A stretch of 14,416 bases of DNA from DASYYE01 sp035946955 (GCA_035946955.1 DASYYE010000445.1:1-14416); one strand, 5' to 3'. Counted from the first letter of the stretch, positions 7,224 to 14,091 are shown. The notes: generated by a model not told the origin, from the sequence alone. Translations and numbers: made by a program.

Positions 7224-8087
7224 TCAGGCGAACACCTCCGGTGGCATGGGCGGGGAGGGCTTTGCGCCGGCGTCGGTGATCGGCGCCGATCCGGCAGCGA
7301 ACTGGCTGAGGGCGGCACCGTCCACCACCCGCGCCGGGAACGGGTCAGCTGCGGTCAGCCTGGCCAGTGCGGCGACTGGCAGCTGGTGGTCAGCGGCGGC
7401 GATGACCAGGTTGCCGAACCTGCGACCGCGCAGCACCGCGGGTTCGGCAACCAGGCAGGCGTGGTCGAACACCGCGCAGGTCGTAGCCACCCGGGCGCGT
7501 GCATGCGCCAGCGGCGGCCCGTCGCCGAGATTGACCGCATACAGGCCCTGCGGCGCGAGCACCCTGGCTGCCGCGGCGGTGAACTCCAGCGATGTCAGGT
7601 GAGCGGGGGTCTGGCCGCCAGCGAAGACGTCGGCGACCACCACATCAAACGACCCGGCCGGCAACTGCTGCAGCGCAGCACGGGCATCGGCTATCCGCAC
7701 CCGGACCCGCCCGGCAAGGTCGCCGCGGCCCGGCTGAGTCAGTGGCAGCCGACGGCGCACCAGCCTGGCCACCTCCGCACTGGCCTCGACGGCCAGCTGG
7801 CTGGAACCAGGCCGGGTCGCTGCCACATACCGGGCCAGTGTCAGCGCGCCCCCACCTAGGTGCAGCACCCGCAACGGTGTCCCGGCGGGGGCGGTGAGGT
7901 CGACCAGGTGCCCCAGCCAGCGCATGTACTCGAGCTCCAGGTGCCATGGATCATCGAGATCGACATGTGACTGCATGACACCGTCCGCCAGGAGCACCCA
8001 CGCCCCCGGGCGGTCCAGATCCGCCACGAGTTCCACCCGACCCCCCGGCGCCGGCTGGACGGCGCCGCTGCTCTCGTGACCAGGCAC
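7224..8087 (-). CDS. Spermidine-synthase-like class I SAM-dependent methyltransferase
   Basis: A 287-aa cytoplasmic protein of the aminopropyltransferase/methyltransferase fold. LRVLHLGGGALTLARY (72-87) is the glycine-rich motif I that binds the adenosyl cofactor. E101 ends the next strand, D134 follows in RIADAR, and FDVVVADVFAGG (147-158) carries D153 at the end of strand 4. The N-terminal part with GVMQSHVDLDDP (36-47) resembles the beta-hairpin entry of spermidine synthases. It lacks the full GGGDG and DPxGP signatures of true spermidine synthases, so the donor reaction is uncertain. The GTG start at 8087 follows GGAG with six bases between. The C-terminal tail is Pro/Ala-rich. It converges with the beta-helix gene, with 16 bases between the stops, and is divergent from the amine oxidase gene. 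Confidence 0.8.
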   Translation of the reverse strand: MPGHESSGAVQPAPGGRVELVADLDRPGAWVLLADGVMQSHVDLDDPWHLELEYMRWLGHLVDLTAPAGTPLRVLHLGGGALTLARYVAATRPGSSQLAVEASAEVARLVRRRLPLTQPGRGDLAGRVRVRIADARAALQQLPAGSFDVVVADVFAGGQTPAHLTSLEFTAAAARVLAPQGLYAVNLGDGPPLAHARARVATTCAVFDHACLVAEPAVLRGRRFGNLVIAAADHQLPVAALARLTAADPFPARVVDGAALSQFAAGSAPITDAGAKPSPPMPPEVFA

Positions 8088-8262
8088 ACCTCATTCTCCA
8101 GCCCTCGCCGCAATGCCCCACAGGCGGCACCGGCCCCTGTCGTGGCGCCCCCCTCGGCAGCCACGCCTTATGACGGACACGCACTCATACCGCAGAGTTC
8201 GACGTGGTCCTCAGTAGTCCCAGCGGATGAGGGTTTGTGTCGAGATATACGCAGTTTTTCGC

Positions 8263-8299
8263 CGTTTTGAGATTCGCGACTCAAACGAGGAAGTCTTCC
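8263..8299. promoter_or_regulatory. Adjacent inverted repeats, candidate operator
   Basis: CGTTTTGAG (8263-8271) pairs with CTCAAACG (8280-8287) over 8 bp with one bulged T. The spacer contains the palindrome TCGCGA. GGAAGTCTTCC (8289-8299) follows at once, with 5-bp arms around a central T. The cluster lies about 90-120 bases before the amine oxidase start and could bind a regulator or form RNA structure. Which of these it does is inference. Confidence 0.35.
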
Positions 8300-8374
8300 C
8301 CTTGCCCAGACGCTTCGGCCGTATCAATATGGGTTGCGGGGAATATGGTGCGGAGTAACTCACCAACAGGGACT

Positions 8375-8379
8375 GGAGG
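8375..8379 (+). promoter_or_regulatory. Ribosome binding site deciding the amine oxidase start
   Basis: GGAGG lies five bases before the ATG at 8385. Starting there puts the FAD-binding beta strand (MADVVIAGAG) at the very N-terminus, as is usual for the family. The longer reading from 8334 would add 17 unrelated residues. Confidence 0.75.
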
Positions 8380-8384
8380 CTGCG

Positions 8385-9770
8385 ATGGCCGATGTTGTGA
8401 TCGCCGGGGCCGGGCTTTCTGGGCTAGCCGCAGCGTTGCGGCTGACCGACGCTGGAAAGTCGGTCATAGTACTGGAGGCCAGAGAAAAAGCAGGCGGGCG
8501 TATGGTCCACCAGCAAGTGGCCGGAGGGGGCTGGGTCGACCTCGGTGGTCAGTGGGTTGGGCGCACGCAGCACAACATCAGGAGAATTGCCCATAGGCTC
8601 AATATCAAACTATTCAAACAATATACTCTGGGCACCACGAGGCTCTCCTATGGAGGTGTGCTCTACGACGCCGTGGAGTCTGCAGACGGCACACTCGGAC
8701 GCGATGGCAATGACCTCAAGACAACCGAGTTGCTGCAGAGCACCCTGTCTGACCTGGCGGCGGGCATACCTGCCAAGCCATGGCACGCACCGCGCGCGGA
8801 GGAACTGGACCAGGGCACGCTCGGCCAGTGGATTGACCAGTGGGTCCGGGCATACCACGGAAACGCCAGTTCCGAGTACGCCGGGTTCTTTGTGGGGTGG
8901 GACTCGCGGTTCAACCAGTCCGGCGGCTCACCGTGGGAGGTGTCACTGCTGCACAGCCTCTTCGAGACAAAGGTCAACCCCGCGGACGAGGATCCCGACG
9001 AGTCCCTCTGCGTCGGCGGCGCCGGGCAGATCCCAGGCCTGCTGGCTGGACTCCTCGAGACGAGGAATTGTGAGATCTTCACGAACTCGAGGGTTGTGGC
9101 TATAAGCGACCTCGAGGACGGCGTGCAGGTGACGACCAGAGCGACCGGCCCCAACGGCACAGGCGGCAGATTCGACGGCAAGTTCGCAATCGTCGCCATG
9201 CCGCCATTCCTCACTGGCGCCATCAGCTATGACCCGCTGCTCGTCGCTCCGCGGCTCCAACTCGTCCAACGGACACCTATGGGAGTCATCGCCAAGATCG
9301 CATGTACATATGACACAGCATGGTGGCGGGAAAGCGGACTGAGCGGGACGGCGCTTGGCGACAGCCACCGTACTGTCCAGGCCGTCGCCGACAGCGGTCC
9401 GCTCGAAGGCGGCCCCGGCATCCTCACCAGCTTCGTCCAGGGCGAGAAGTACAACGAGTGGGCCCTGCGCAATGGGACTGAGCAGCGGCAGATGGTCCTC
9501 GACGACCTCGCCCACTACTTCGGAGACGAAGCCAGGGCGGTGAAAGAGTACATCCCGAAGGACTGGCCCGAGGAGCAACTCACTGGTGGCGCTTACAACG
9601 CCTACATGCCTCCGGGCGGCTGGACCCAGTACGGTCATGCGCTCCGCGCGAACCACGGGAGGATCCACTGGGCGGGGACCGAGACCGCGACCGAGTGGTA
9701 CGGCTACTTCGACGGCGCCATCAGTGCGGGTGAGAGGGAGGCCGACGAAATCCTCAAGAAGCTCGGCTAG
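8385..9770 (+). CDS. Monoamine-oxidase-like FAD-dependent amine oxidase
   Basis: A 461-aa flavoenzyme expected to oxidise a primary or secondary amine to the imine or aldehyde, making ammonia and hydrogen peroxide. The Rossmann motif GAGLSG (8-13) and E31 in VLEAREKAGGRM bind the FAD. GGQWVG (54-59) is a family mark. TPMGVIAKI (297-305) aligns with the human MAO segment that carries the flavin-linked lysine; here it is K304. TGGAYNAYMPPGGWTQYG (400-417) and WAGTETATEWYGYFDGA (429-445) follow the C-terminal MAO pattern very closely. Y404 and Y441 match the aromatic cage, but the cysteine that holds FAD covalently in MAO A/B is A403, so FAD should be bound non-covalently. There is no membrane anchor and no signal peptide. 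The natural amine is unknown. It is divergent from the spermidine-synthase-like gene. Confidence 0.93.
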   Translation: MADVVIAGAGLSGLAAALRLTDAGKSVIVLEAREKAGGRMVHQQVAGGGWVDLGGQWVGRTQHNIRRIAHRLNIKLFKQYTLGTTRLSYGGVLYDAVESADGTLGRDGNDLKTTELLQSTLSDLAAGIPAKPWHAPRAEELDQGTLGQWIDQWVRAYHGNASSEYAGFFVGWDSRFNQSGGSPWEVSLLHSLFETKVNPADEDPDESLCVGGAGQIPGLLAGLLETRNCEIFTNSRVVAISDLEDGVQVTTRATGPNGTGGRFDGKFAIVAMPPFLTGAISYDPLLVAPRLQLVQRTPMGVIAKIACTYDTAWWRESGLSGTALGDSHRTVQAVADSGPLEGGPGILTSFVQGEKYNEWALRNGTEQRQMVLDDLAHYFGDEARAVKEYIPKDWPEEQLTGGAYNAYMPPGGWTQYGHALRANHGRIHWAGTETATEWYGYFDGAISAGEREADEILKKLG

Positions 9771-9801
9771 CGCACTGCGGCGTAGGTACACCCACACTCC
9801 C

Positions 9802-9830
9802 TTGGTATGGAGAGTGCTCTGTAGTATAGA
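9802..9830 (+). promoter_or_regulatory. Candidate promoter of the membrane-protein/repressor operon
   Basis: TTGGTA (9802-9807) and TATAGA (9825-9830) are separated by 17 bases, a fair sigma-70-type promoter. The inverted repeat at 9809-9839 covers the spacer and the -10 element, so a protein bound there would block transcription. The start codon lies about 20-25 bases after the expected transcription start. Confidence 0.45.
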
Positions 9831-9839
9831 GTACTCTCC
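9809..9839. promoter_or_regulatory. 12-bp-arm inverted repeat, probable operator
   Basis: GGAGAGTGCTCT (9809-9820) and AGAGTACTCTCC (9828-9839) are reverse complements except for one position, around the spacer GTAGTAT. It stands directly before an operon encoding a winged-helix regulator and covers the candidate -10 element. The natural reading is an autoregulatory operator for that regulator. The near-perfect symmetry fits a dimeric winged-helix protein. Confidence 0.6.
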
Positions 9840-9857
9840 AGCATTGAGAGGGTGTGA

Positions 9858-10472
9858 GTGGTCATGGAGACGAACAACGCCGCGGATGTGGCACAAGAGT
9901 TGGAGCGCCTGCGTGCCCGGGTCCGGGCGGACCGGCGCGACACCTCGATGCCGATGCTTGTCTTCGGTGGGCTGGTGACCTTCTTTGCGGCGGCCGGCCT
10001 GGCTGCTGGGCGCTTGCCTGCTTCAGGTCGTCACGTAACGCTCCTGCTGTTCTGGCCTGTCTTCACGATCGTTGCCCTGCAGGTCTTGTGGCGGATCTCG
10101 CGGCGGCGCGCACTGCGGGAAGGAGTGGGTGAGAGCCGACCCTCGTACCGGACGATGTTGGCTGGATACCTTGCCGGGCTCCTGCTGGTGACTGTGGTGT
10201 TCACGCCGGTGCTGTTCGCCGGTGTGTTCGTGCCGATGGTGTGGCCGGCTGCGGTGCTGACTGCGATCGCCCTCTGGCAGCGCAACCGGGCCTTGGGTGT
10301 GCTCGCCGTCGGCGTAGGCGTTGCCGGTGTCCTCGAGACCTACTACGTCGTCGTCCATCGGGGTGTGCCGCAGGACTGGCTGTGGCTGCAGTCTGTGGTC
10401 TATGCGGTCGTGGGTCTTGGACTCCTCTCGGCAGGACTCGCGGTCCGGCACCGTGAGCGGGCTGCGTCGTGA
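9858..10472 (+). CDS. Six-helix integral membrane protein of unknown function
   Basis: A 204-aa protein with a charged, helical N-terminal cytoplasmic tail (about 1-30, including ELERLRARVRADRR), then about six hydrophobic segments near 31-50, 60-79, 99-118, 122-140, 145-161 and 176-196. Basic patches such as RISRRRALREG follow helix 2 and RHRER ends the protein, placing these in the cytoplasm by the positive-inside rule. I recognise no catalytic or transport motif. The start may be GTG 9858 or ATG 9864; GAGGG precedes both, at spacings of 5 and 11, and the GTG fits better. The stop overlaps the next gene by four bases (GTGA), so the two are translationally coupled. Membrane proteins paired with a small winged-helix regulator are a recurrent actinobacterial arrangement of uncertain role. 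Confidence 0.8.
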   Translation: MVMETNNAADVAQELERLRARVRADRRDTSMPMLVFGGLVTFFAAAGLAAGRLPASGRHVTLLLFWPVFTIVALQVLWRISRRRALREGVGESRPSYRTMLAGYLAGLLLVTVVFTPVLFAGVFVPMVWPAAVLTAIALWQRNRALGVLAVGVGVAGVLETYYVVVHRGVPQDWLWLQSVVYAVVGLGLLSAGLAVRHRERAAS

Positions 10473-10816
10473 CCTCCGCAGCCTCCGAAAGCCACCCAGC
10501 TCTCGACCTCGACGATGCAGTCCACCAAAAGACCCGGCTGGCGCTGCTGACCGTACTCGACGAGGCAAACCGGGCGGATTTCCCTTACCTCAAGCGCACT
10601 CTGGGCCTCACCGACGGCAACTTGGGACGCCACCTCGACATGCTCGCGGCGCAGCACCTCGTCGAGATCACCAAGGGGTACGAAGGGCGCAGACCACGCA
10701 CCTGGGTGTCCATCACAACTCAGGGGCGACACGCACTAGCCACGGAGATGAAGCTCCTCACGGCGCTGCTGGAACGGTTCGAGCGCAGCAGAGCCCGTCA
10801 CGGCACGGACAGCTGA
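10469..10816 (+). CDS. Winged-helix transcriptional regulator (HTH_34 / MarR-ArsR-like)
   Basis: A 115-aa DNA-binding protein. Residues about 20-90 form the winged helix: TRLALLTVLDEANRADFPYL (helices 1-2), KRTLGLTDGNLGRHLDMLAA (helix-turn-helix with the recognition helix), then HLVEITKGYEGRRPRTWVSI (wing). A C-terminal helix (ALATEMKLLTALLERFERS) probably makes the dimer. This layout matches the HTH_34 family of short regulators without a sensor domain, in which ligand or signal is usually unknown. The GTG start lies within the TGA of the preceding membrane-protein gene, so they share a transcript. The strong inverted repeat at 9809-9839 is the likely binding site, making it a candidate autorepressor. 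No cysteine metal site is seen. Confidence 0.88.
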   Translation: MTSAASESHPALDLDDAVHQKTRLALLTVLDEANRADFPYLKRTLGLTDGNLGRHLDMLAAQHLVEITKGYEGRRPRTWVSITTQGRHALATEMKLLTALLERFERSRARHGTDS

Positions 10817-10852
10817 CCTGCCTCATCACAGTCCAACTCGATTAGGAACCCC

Positions 10853-11038
10853 ATGCAGACCTCAACAGACATCGCAACCTGGTGGACCTCGCTGACCCTG
10901 GTCAACGCCGGCCTCGCTCAGACCAAGGGGCGCAGCGGCTTGAACTGGTGGCTCGTGTCACTGTTCCTTGGCCCGCTGGCCACGCTGCTCATCGTCGTGT
11001 GGCGGCCGGTCACCGAACGTGCGCCAGGCACTCAGTGA
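10853..11038 (+). CDS. Small single- or double-pass membrane protein
   Basis: A 61-aa protein that starts 36 bases after the regulator gene and is preceded by AGGAA at about five bases. Residues 31-50 (NWWLVSLFLGPLATLLIVVW) form a clear membrane helix. The part before it (TWWTSLTLVNAGLAQTKGRSGL) is amphipathic and contains a KGRSG turn common in small actinobacterial membrane proteins of unknown role. It probably belongs to the same operon as the six-helix protein and the regulator, and the perfect hairpin at 11118 closes the unit. Function is unknown. Confidence 0.7.
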   Translation: MQTSTDIATWWTSLTLVNAGLAQTKGRSGLNWWLVSLFLGPLATLLIVVWRPVTERAPGTQ

Positions 11039-11117
11039 AGTGGACGGCTGCACAGAGAGGACGAGGCGACCTCGAGAACTCCTAGCGAACAAGGGCGGCG
11101 GCAACCGGGCGCCGAGA

Positions 11118-11153
11118 CGGCATGGGGCCAGGGATGACCCTGGCCCCATGCCG
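11118..11153. terminator. Bidirectional terminator between converging transcripts
   Basis: CGGCATGGGGCCAGGG (11118-11133) and 11138-11153 are perfect reverse complements around the four-base loop ATGA. It lies 80 bases after the small membrane-protein stop and 10 bases beyond the chitinase stop on the other strand, so it can serve both transcripts. It lacks a T-tract on either side. Confidence 0.85.
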
Positions 11154-11163
11154 CTGGTGAGCG

Positions 11164-12984
11164 TCAGCTCAGGCTGAAGTCGTCGGCATAGACGTTGCCC
11201 TGGGCGTACCAGCCGTGGACGAAGACCGTGACGGTGCCGGAGGAGCCAGTGGTGAACGTCACCGTGAGTTGCGACCAGCCACTGGACGAGGTCCAGTTGC
11301 TGCCGCTGGCGTCGCCGGTAACGCCGATATACGCGTAGTTGCCCTCTACCCAGCCGGTCAGGGTGTACGTGGTGTCCGGAGTGAGCGTGATGGTCTGATC
11401 GCATTCACCGGTCTGGCTGGATGTCGGCGTGACCTGCAGCGCGAACGTACCGGAGTGCACGGGGCTGGTCACTGCCGCGTCGCCGGGCTGACACACCCAC
11501 GGGCTGAGGCTCCCGGTCTCGAACCCGCCGTTGACCAGGCCACCACCACCGCCGGAACCGGTCACGGTGAGCGTGTAGCTGGTCGTGTGACTGCCCGAGG
11601 CTGCGGTGCCGGTGATCGTGATCGGGTAACTCCCGGCAGCGACGGCCGATGTAGTGGCCACTGTCATCGTCGACGAGCCGCCCGAGGTCACCGAGGCGGG
11701 GCTGAACGAGACGGTCGCTCCGGAGGGGGCGCCGCTCGCGGATAGCGTCACCGTCTCCGGCGATCCCGATGTCACGGCGGTGCTCACGGTGGTGGTCACC
11801 GAGCCACCAGGCGCCGCCGAGCCGGACGCCGGAGACGCGGAGACGGAGAAGTCATTGCCGCCGGTCCCGCCGCCGCTGGTGAACGGCTCGAATACGTGGC
11901 TGAAGAACCACGTGCTCTGAGCGATCCCGGAGCAGGTGTCCGACCCGGCGGTGCCCGGGCAGCCGCCGTTGTCCCGTTCCAGCGCCCAGAAGGAGAGTTC
12001 GCTGATGCCCTGGGAGACGGCCCAGTTGTAGACAGTGCTGGCGTCGGTGGTGGTGAACGTCTCGGGAGCGCCGAAGTCGTCGATGCCGACCATCTCGGTG
12101 ACGCCGGTCATCGCCCATAGCTGCGCCGTGCTCTTGGCCGGGTACAGGCTGTGCAACTGGCTGACCAGGCCGTTCGCGGCCGACTCCGTGTCGGTAGCCA
12201 TCTGTTGTGTGGTGCCGATGTAGTAGTCGAACGTCATGATGTTGACGATGCTGACGGTGGCGTGGTTGGTGACCGCGTTCTTCAGCACGCGGAGCCCGCT
12301 GGCGGCCAGCCCGGTCGGGTTGGTCGGCATCGTGTAGGAGAACTGGACGGTGCGGCCCGTGCTCGCCGCCCAGGACTCCACCATGGCGACCGCCTGGTTC
12401 CGGCGGGTGATCCCGGCGGAGTTCGACAGCGAATTGTCCTCGATGTCGAGGTCGATCCGCGAGACGTTGTACGTGGTGACCACGCTCTCGTAGGCAGCGG
12501 CGATCTTGGCCACGCTGGTGCAACTGTCGGCGATGTCGGTGCCGGTGTGATCGGCGGTGTAGCCGCCAAAGGACGGTATGACATTGCCGCCAGCGGCCTG
12601 GATCGCGGCGATGTCGCTGCCGAAGACCGACGACGCGATCGGCATGCTCGTGTCACCGTTCCAGACGGCGGTGCAGGAGCCTTTGGACGCGGTCTGGATG
12701 AAGGCCATCGCAAGGTATTTCGCCCCGGATTCCTGGGAGAGCGTCAGCGGGCTGTCGCCGCTGTAAGCCTCGAAGTACGGGGAGAAGACATGGGCCGGCA
12801 TCGGAGTCGCGGCTCGCAGGGTCGCGGCCTGAGCGGCCTGGCCGGTCACGAAGCCGGCGGCGCAGGCCGCGGTACCGGCCAGGGCAGTCATGGCCAGCCG
12901 CAGGTGACCTGCTGCGTACAGTCTGCGGGGTCGGCCCGGCAAGCACGGCCGACGGCGCGCAGCGGAATACGGACGTAGTTTCAT
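11164..12984 (-). CDS. Secreted GH18 chitinase with Ig-like and carbohydrate-binding domains
   Basis: A 606-aa exported enzyme expected to hydrolyse chitin. Residues 1-54 are a long Arg-rich signal peptide, with hydrophobic core 31-47 and a probable cut after AAQAA. The GH18 domain, about 62-370, starts with HVFSPYFEAY, has the SFGGY strand (138-142) and the catalytic strand SRIDLDIED, with D178, D180 and proton donor E182. The usual first Asp of DxxDxDxE is S175 here. MTFDYY (250-255) and SFWALERDNG (331-340) supply further substrate contacts. A GGGTGG linker leads to an Ig-like domain (about 377-476), then a GGGGG linker and a C-terminal beta-sandwich (483-606) starting LVNGGFETGSLSPW, typical of CBM-like modules on Streptomyces chitinases. 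It has its own promoter, operator-like palindrome and shared terminator. Confidence 0.92.
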   Translation of the reverse strand: MKLRPYSAARRRPCLPGRPRRLYAAGHLRLAMTALAGTAACAAGFVTGQAAQAATLRAATPMPAHVFSPYFEAYSGDSPLTLSQESGAKYLAMAFIQTASKGSCTAVWNGDTSMPIASSVFGSDIAAIQAAGGNVIPSFGGYTADHTGTDIADSCTSVAKIAAAYESVVTTYNVSRIDLDIEDNSLSNSAGITRRNQAVAMVESWAASTGRTVQFSYTMPTNPTGLAASGLRVLKNAVTNHATVSIVNIMTFDYYIGTTQQMATDTESAANGLVSQLHSLYPAKSTAQLWAMTGVTEMVGIDDFGAPETFTTTDASTVYNWAVSQGISELSFWALERDNGGCPGTAGSDTCSGIAQSTWFFSHVFEPFTSGGGTGGNDFSVSASPASGSAAPGGSVTTTVSTAVTSGSPETVTLSASGAPSGATVSFSPASVTSGGSSTMTVATTSAVAAGSYPITITGTAASGSHTTSYTLTVTGSGGGGGLVNGGFETGSLSPWVCQPGDAAVTSPVHSGTFALQVTPTSSQTGECDQTITLTPDTTYTLTGWVEGNYAYIGVTGDASGSNWTSSSGWSQLTVTFTTGSSGTVTVFVHGWYAQGNVYADDFSLS

Positions 12985-13055
12985 CAGCGTTCGCCTTAAC
13001 GATGGGACTCTGCGGGGGTGGGTACAGGCCGTCCTGCCTGGCCGAGAGAAATAAA

Positions 13056-13070
13056 TAAGAAAGTTTCTTA
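13056..13070. promoter_or_regulatory. Perfect palindrome, probable chitinase operator
   Basis: TAAGAAAGTTTCTTA has 7-bp arms around a single G and sits 16 bases downstream of the chitinase -10 element, where a bound repressor would block the start of transcription. Its AT-rich form differs from the DasR-type site (TGGTCTAGACCA) known before many Streptomyces chitinase genes. A ROK-family or other sugar-responsive repressor is a guess. Confidence 0.55.
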
Positions 13071-13085
13071 ACGATCTTTGGTGCG

Positions 13086-13114
13086 ACCTTAAGCCAGCTT
13101 CGGCGGCGCGTCAA
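13086..13114 (-). promoter_or_regulatory. Sigma-70-type promoter of the chitinase gene
   Basis: On the minus strand TTGACG (13114-13109) and TAAGGT (13091-13086) are separated by exactly 17 bases. This agrees with the actinobacterial housekeeping pattern TTGACn-17-TAnnnT. The transcript would begin near 13079 and carry a leader of about 95 bases that includes the palindrome. Confidence 0.65.
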
Positions 13115-13139
13115 TCCCTCGCGTGCATGGCACACTGAC

Positions 13140-13186
13140 GGTGTCGAGAGGCGCTGCGACGGATTCGGTCCGCCACGCTCGACACC
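13140..13186 (+). promoter_or_regulatory. Two-tier hairpin in the MOSC gene leader
   Basis: GGTGTCGAG (13140-13148) pairs perfectly with CTCGACACC (13178-13186). Inside, CGGA (13160-13163) pairs with TCCG (13169-13172) around TTCGG. It ends 43 bases before the MOSC start, so it lies in that gene's 5' leader or just upstream of its promoter. It is far too small for a molybdenum-cofactor riboswitch. Insulating the divergent genes or shaping the leader are both possible. Confidence 0.45.
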
Positions 13187-13229
13187 CACTTCATCGGCAA
13201 GGGCGCCTTCGAGCCGGTGGAGGGCGGTC

Positions 13230-13937
13230 ATGACCGCAGTGGGTCACGTCGTCGGGCTGTGGCGGTACCCGGTGAAATCCATGCAGGCCGAGGCACTGGA
13301 CGGTGCCGAGGTCTCATGGCACGGCTTTGCGGGCGACCGCCGGTGGGCGTTCATCCGCGACGGGCAGGTACGCAGCGGCTTTCCCTGGCTGACGATCCGG
13401 GAACGGCCCGAACTGGCCCGCTACCGGCCCCACTTCACCGACCCAGACCGGCCCAACGCCTCCCCGGTGCTGGTGCGCACACCCTCCGGCGGCGAACTCG
13501 AGGTGGCAGACCCCGCGCTCGCGGCCGAACTCGGGCCGGGTGTACGCGCCATCAAGTACCACCGCGGAGTCTTCGACACGTTTCCACTGTCGGTGCTGAC
13601 GACCCAGACCCTGGCCAGCCTCGAACGGCTGGCCGGCACCGGCCTGGCGACTGGGCGGTTCCGGCCCAACCTCCTCGTGGATGCCCGGGACGGTGACTTC
13701 CCCGAAGACGCCTGGGTCGGACAGGTCCTGCGCGTCGGCAGGCTACGGATGCGGGTGGACAAACGCGACCAGCGGTGCGTGATCGTCACCGTAGACCCGG
13801 TCACACTGCAGCGGAACCCTGCGGTCCTGCGCGCCATCGCGACCGAACGCGGCGCCTGCCTCGGCGTCTACGGCACGACCGTGACGCCGGGCACGGTCAC
13901 AGTGGGCGACCCAGTCGGACTCGAGCCCCAACCCTGA
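13230..13937 (+). CDS. MOSC-domain protein (molybdenum-cofactor sulfurase C-terminal family)
   Basis: A 235-aa cytoplasmic protein covering the MOSC N-terminal beta-barrel and the MOSC domain. VGLWRYPVKSMQAE (8-21) and FAGDRRWAF (33-41) are the N-terminal family marks. RFRPNLLVD (143-151) and WVGQVLRVG (162-170) precede the conserved cysteine C183 in QRCVIVTVDP, the residue thought to carry or accept sulfur or bind the molybdenum cofactor. The family includes YcbX- and YiiM-like enzymes reducing N-hydroxylated compounds, but the exact substrate cannot be read. The start has GGAGGG five bases before the ATG. There is no fused ferredoxin domain, unlike YcbX. It is flanked by secreted enzymes with no molybdopterin genes nearby, so context gives no clue. 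Confidence 0.9.
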   Translation: MTAVGHVVGLWRYPVKSMQAEALDGAEVSWHGFAGDRRWAFIRDGQVRSGFPWLTIRERPELARYRPHFTDPDRPNASPVLVRTPSGGELEVADPALAAELGPGVRAIKYHRGVFDTFPLSVLTTQTLASLERLAGTGLATGRFRPNLLVDARDGDFPEDAWVGQVLRVGRLRMRVDKRDQRCVIVTVDPVTLQRNPAVLRAIATERGACLGVYGTTVTPGTVTVGDPVGLEPQP

Positions 13938-14091
13938 CAGCCAAGTGAACTGACCAGTACATGCGCGCTCTAGCCGGGTTACCTCGGTACTAAGGTTTCG
14001 CGGCAGTTCGCGCGCGCATAGTGCGCGGCCACCGGGTTTCCGCAGACACTGGCAATTGCGGTCATGGTCCAGGCGACACCGGGAGGCACAC
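13938..14091. other. Intergenic region before the phosphatase gene
   Basis: 154 bases with no gene. A small perfect hairpin, CGCGCA (14013-14018) with TGCGCG (14022-14027) around TAG, lies in it. I see no promoter pair good enough to call. Confidence 0.35.

Larger units (their letters stand above)
8088..8384. other. Divergent promoter region between methyltransferase and amine oxidase genes
   Basis: 297 bases without a convincing gene. The part near the amine oxidase is less GC-rich and contains a T5 run at 8255-8259, an inverted repeat at 8263-8287 and the 11-base palindrome GGAAGTCTTCC at 8289-8299. TTGCCC (8302-8307) with CAATAT 17 bases later is a weak promoter candidate for the amine oxidase. 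I see no clear promoter for the minus-strand gene. Confidence 0.5.
12985..13229. other. Divergent region between the chitinase and MOSC genes
   Basis: The left half serves the chitinase: a promoter, the palindrome at 13056-13070, and the nine-base sequence CTTAACGAT twice (12995-13003 and 13067-13075). The right half holds the hairpin at 13140-13186 in the leader of the MOSC gene. No small gene is evident. Confidence 0.5.

Noticed and set aside
8943..9896. Long minus-strand frame opposite the amine oxidase gene
   Set aside because: It is an antisense shadow of a well-supported FAD enzyme and has no recognisable domain.
12151..12978. Long plus-strand frame opposite the chitinase gene
   Set aside because: It is a Gly/Arg/Val-rich shadow frame. 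The minus strand has the GH18 catalytic motif and a signal peptide.
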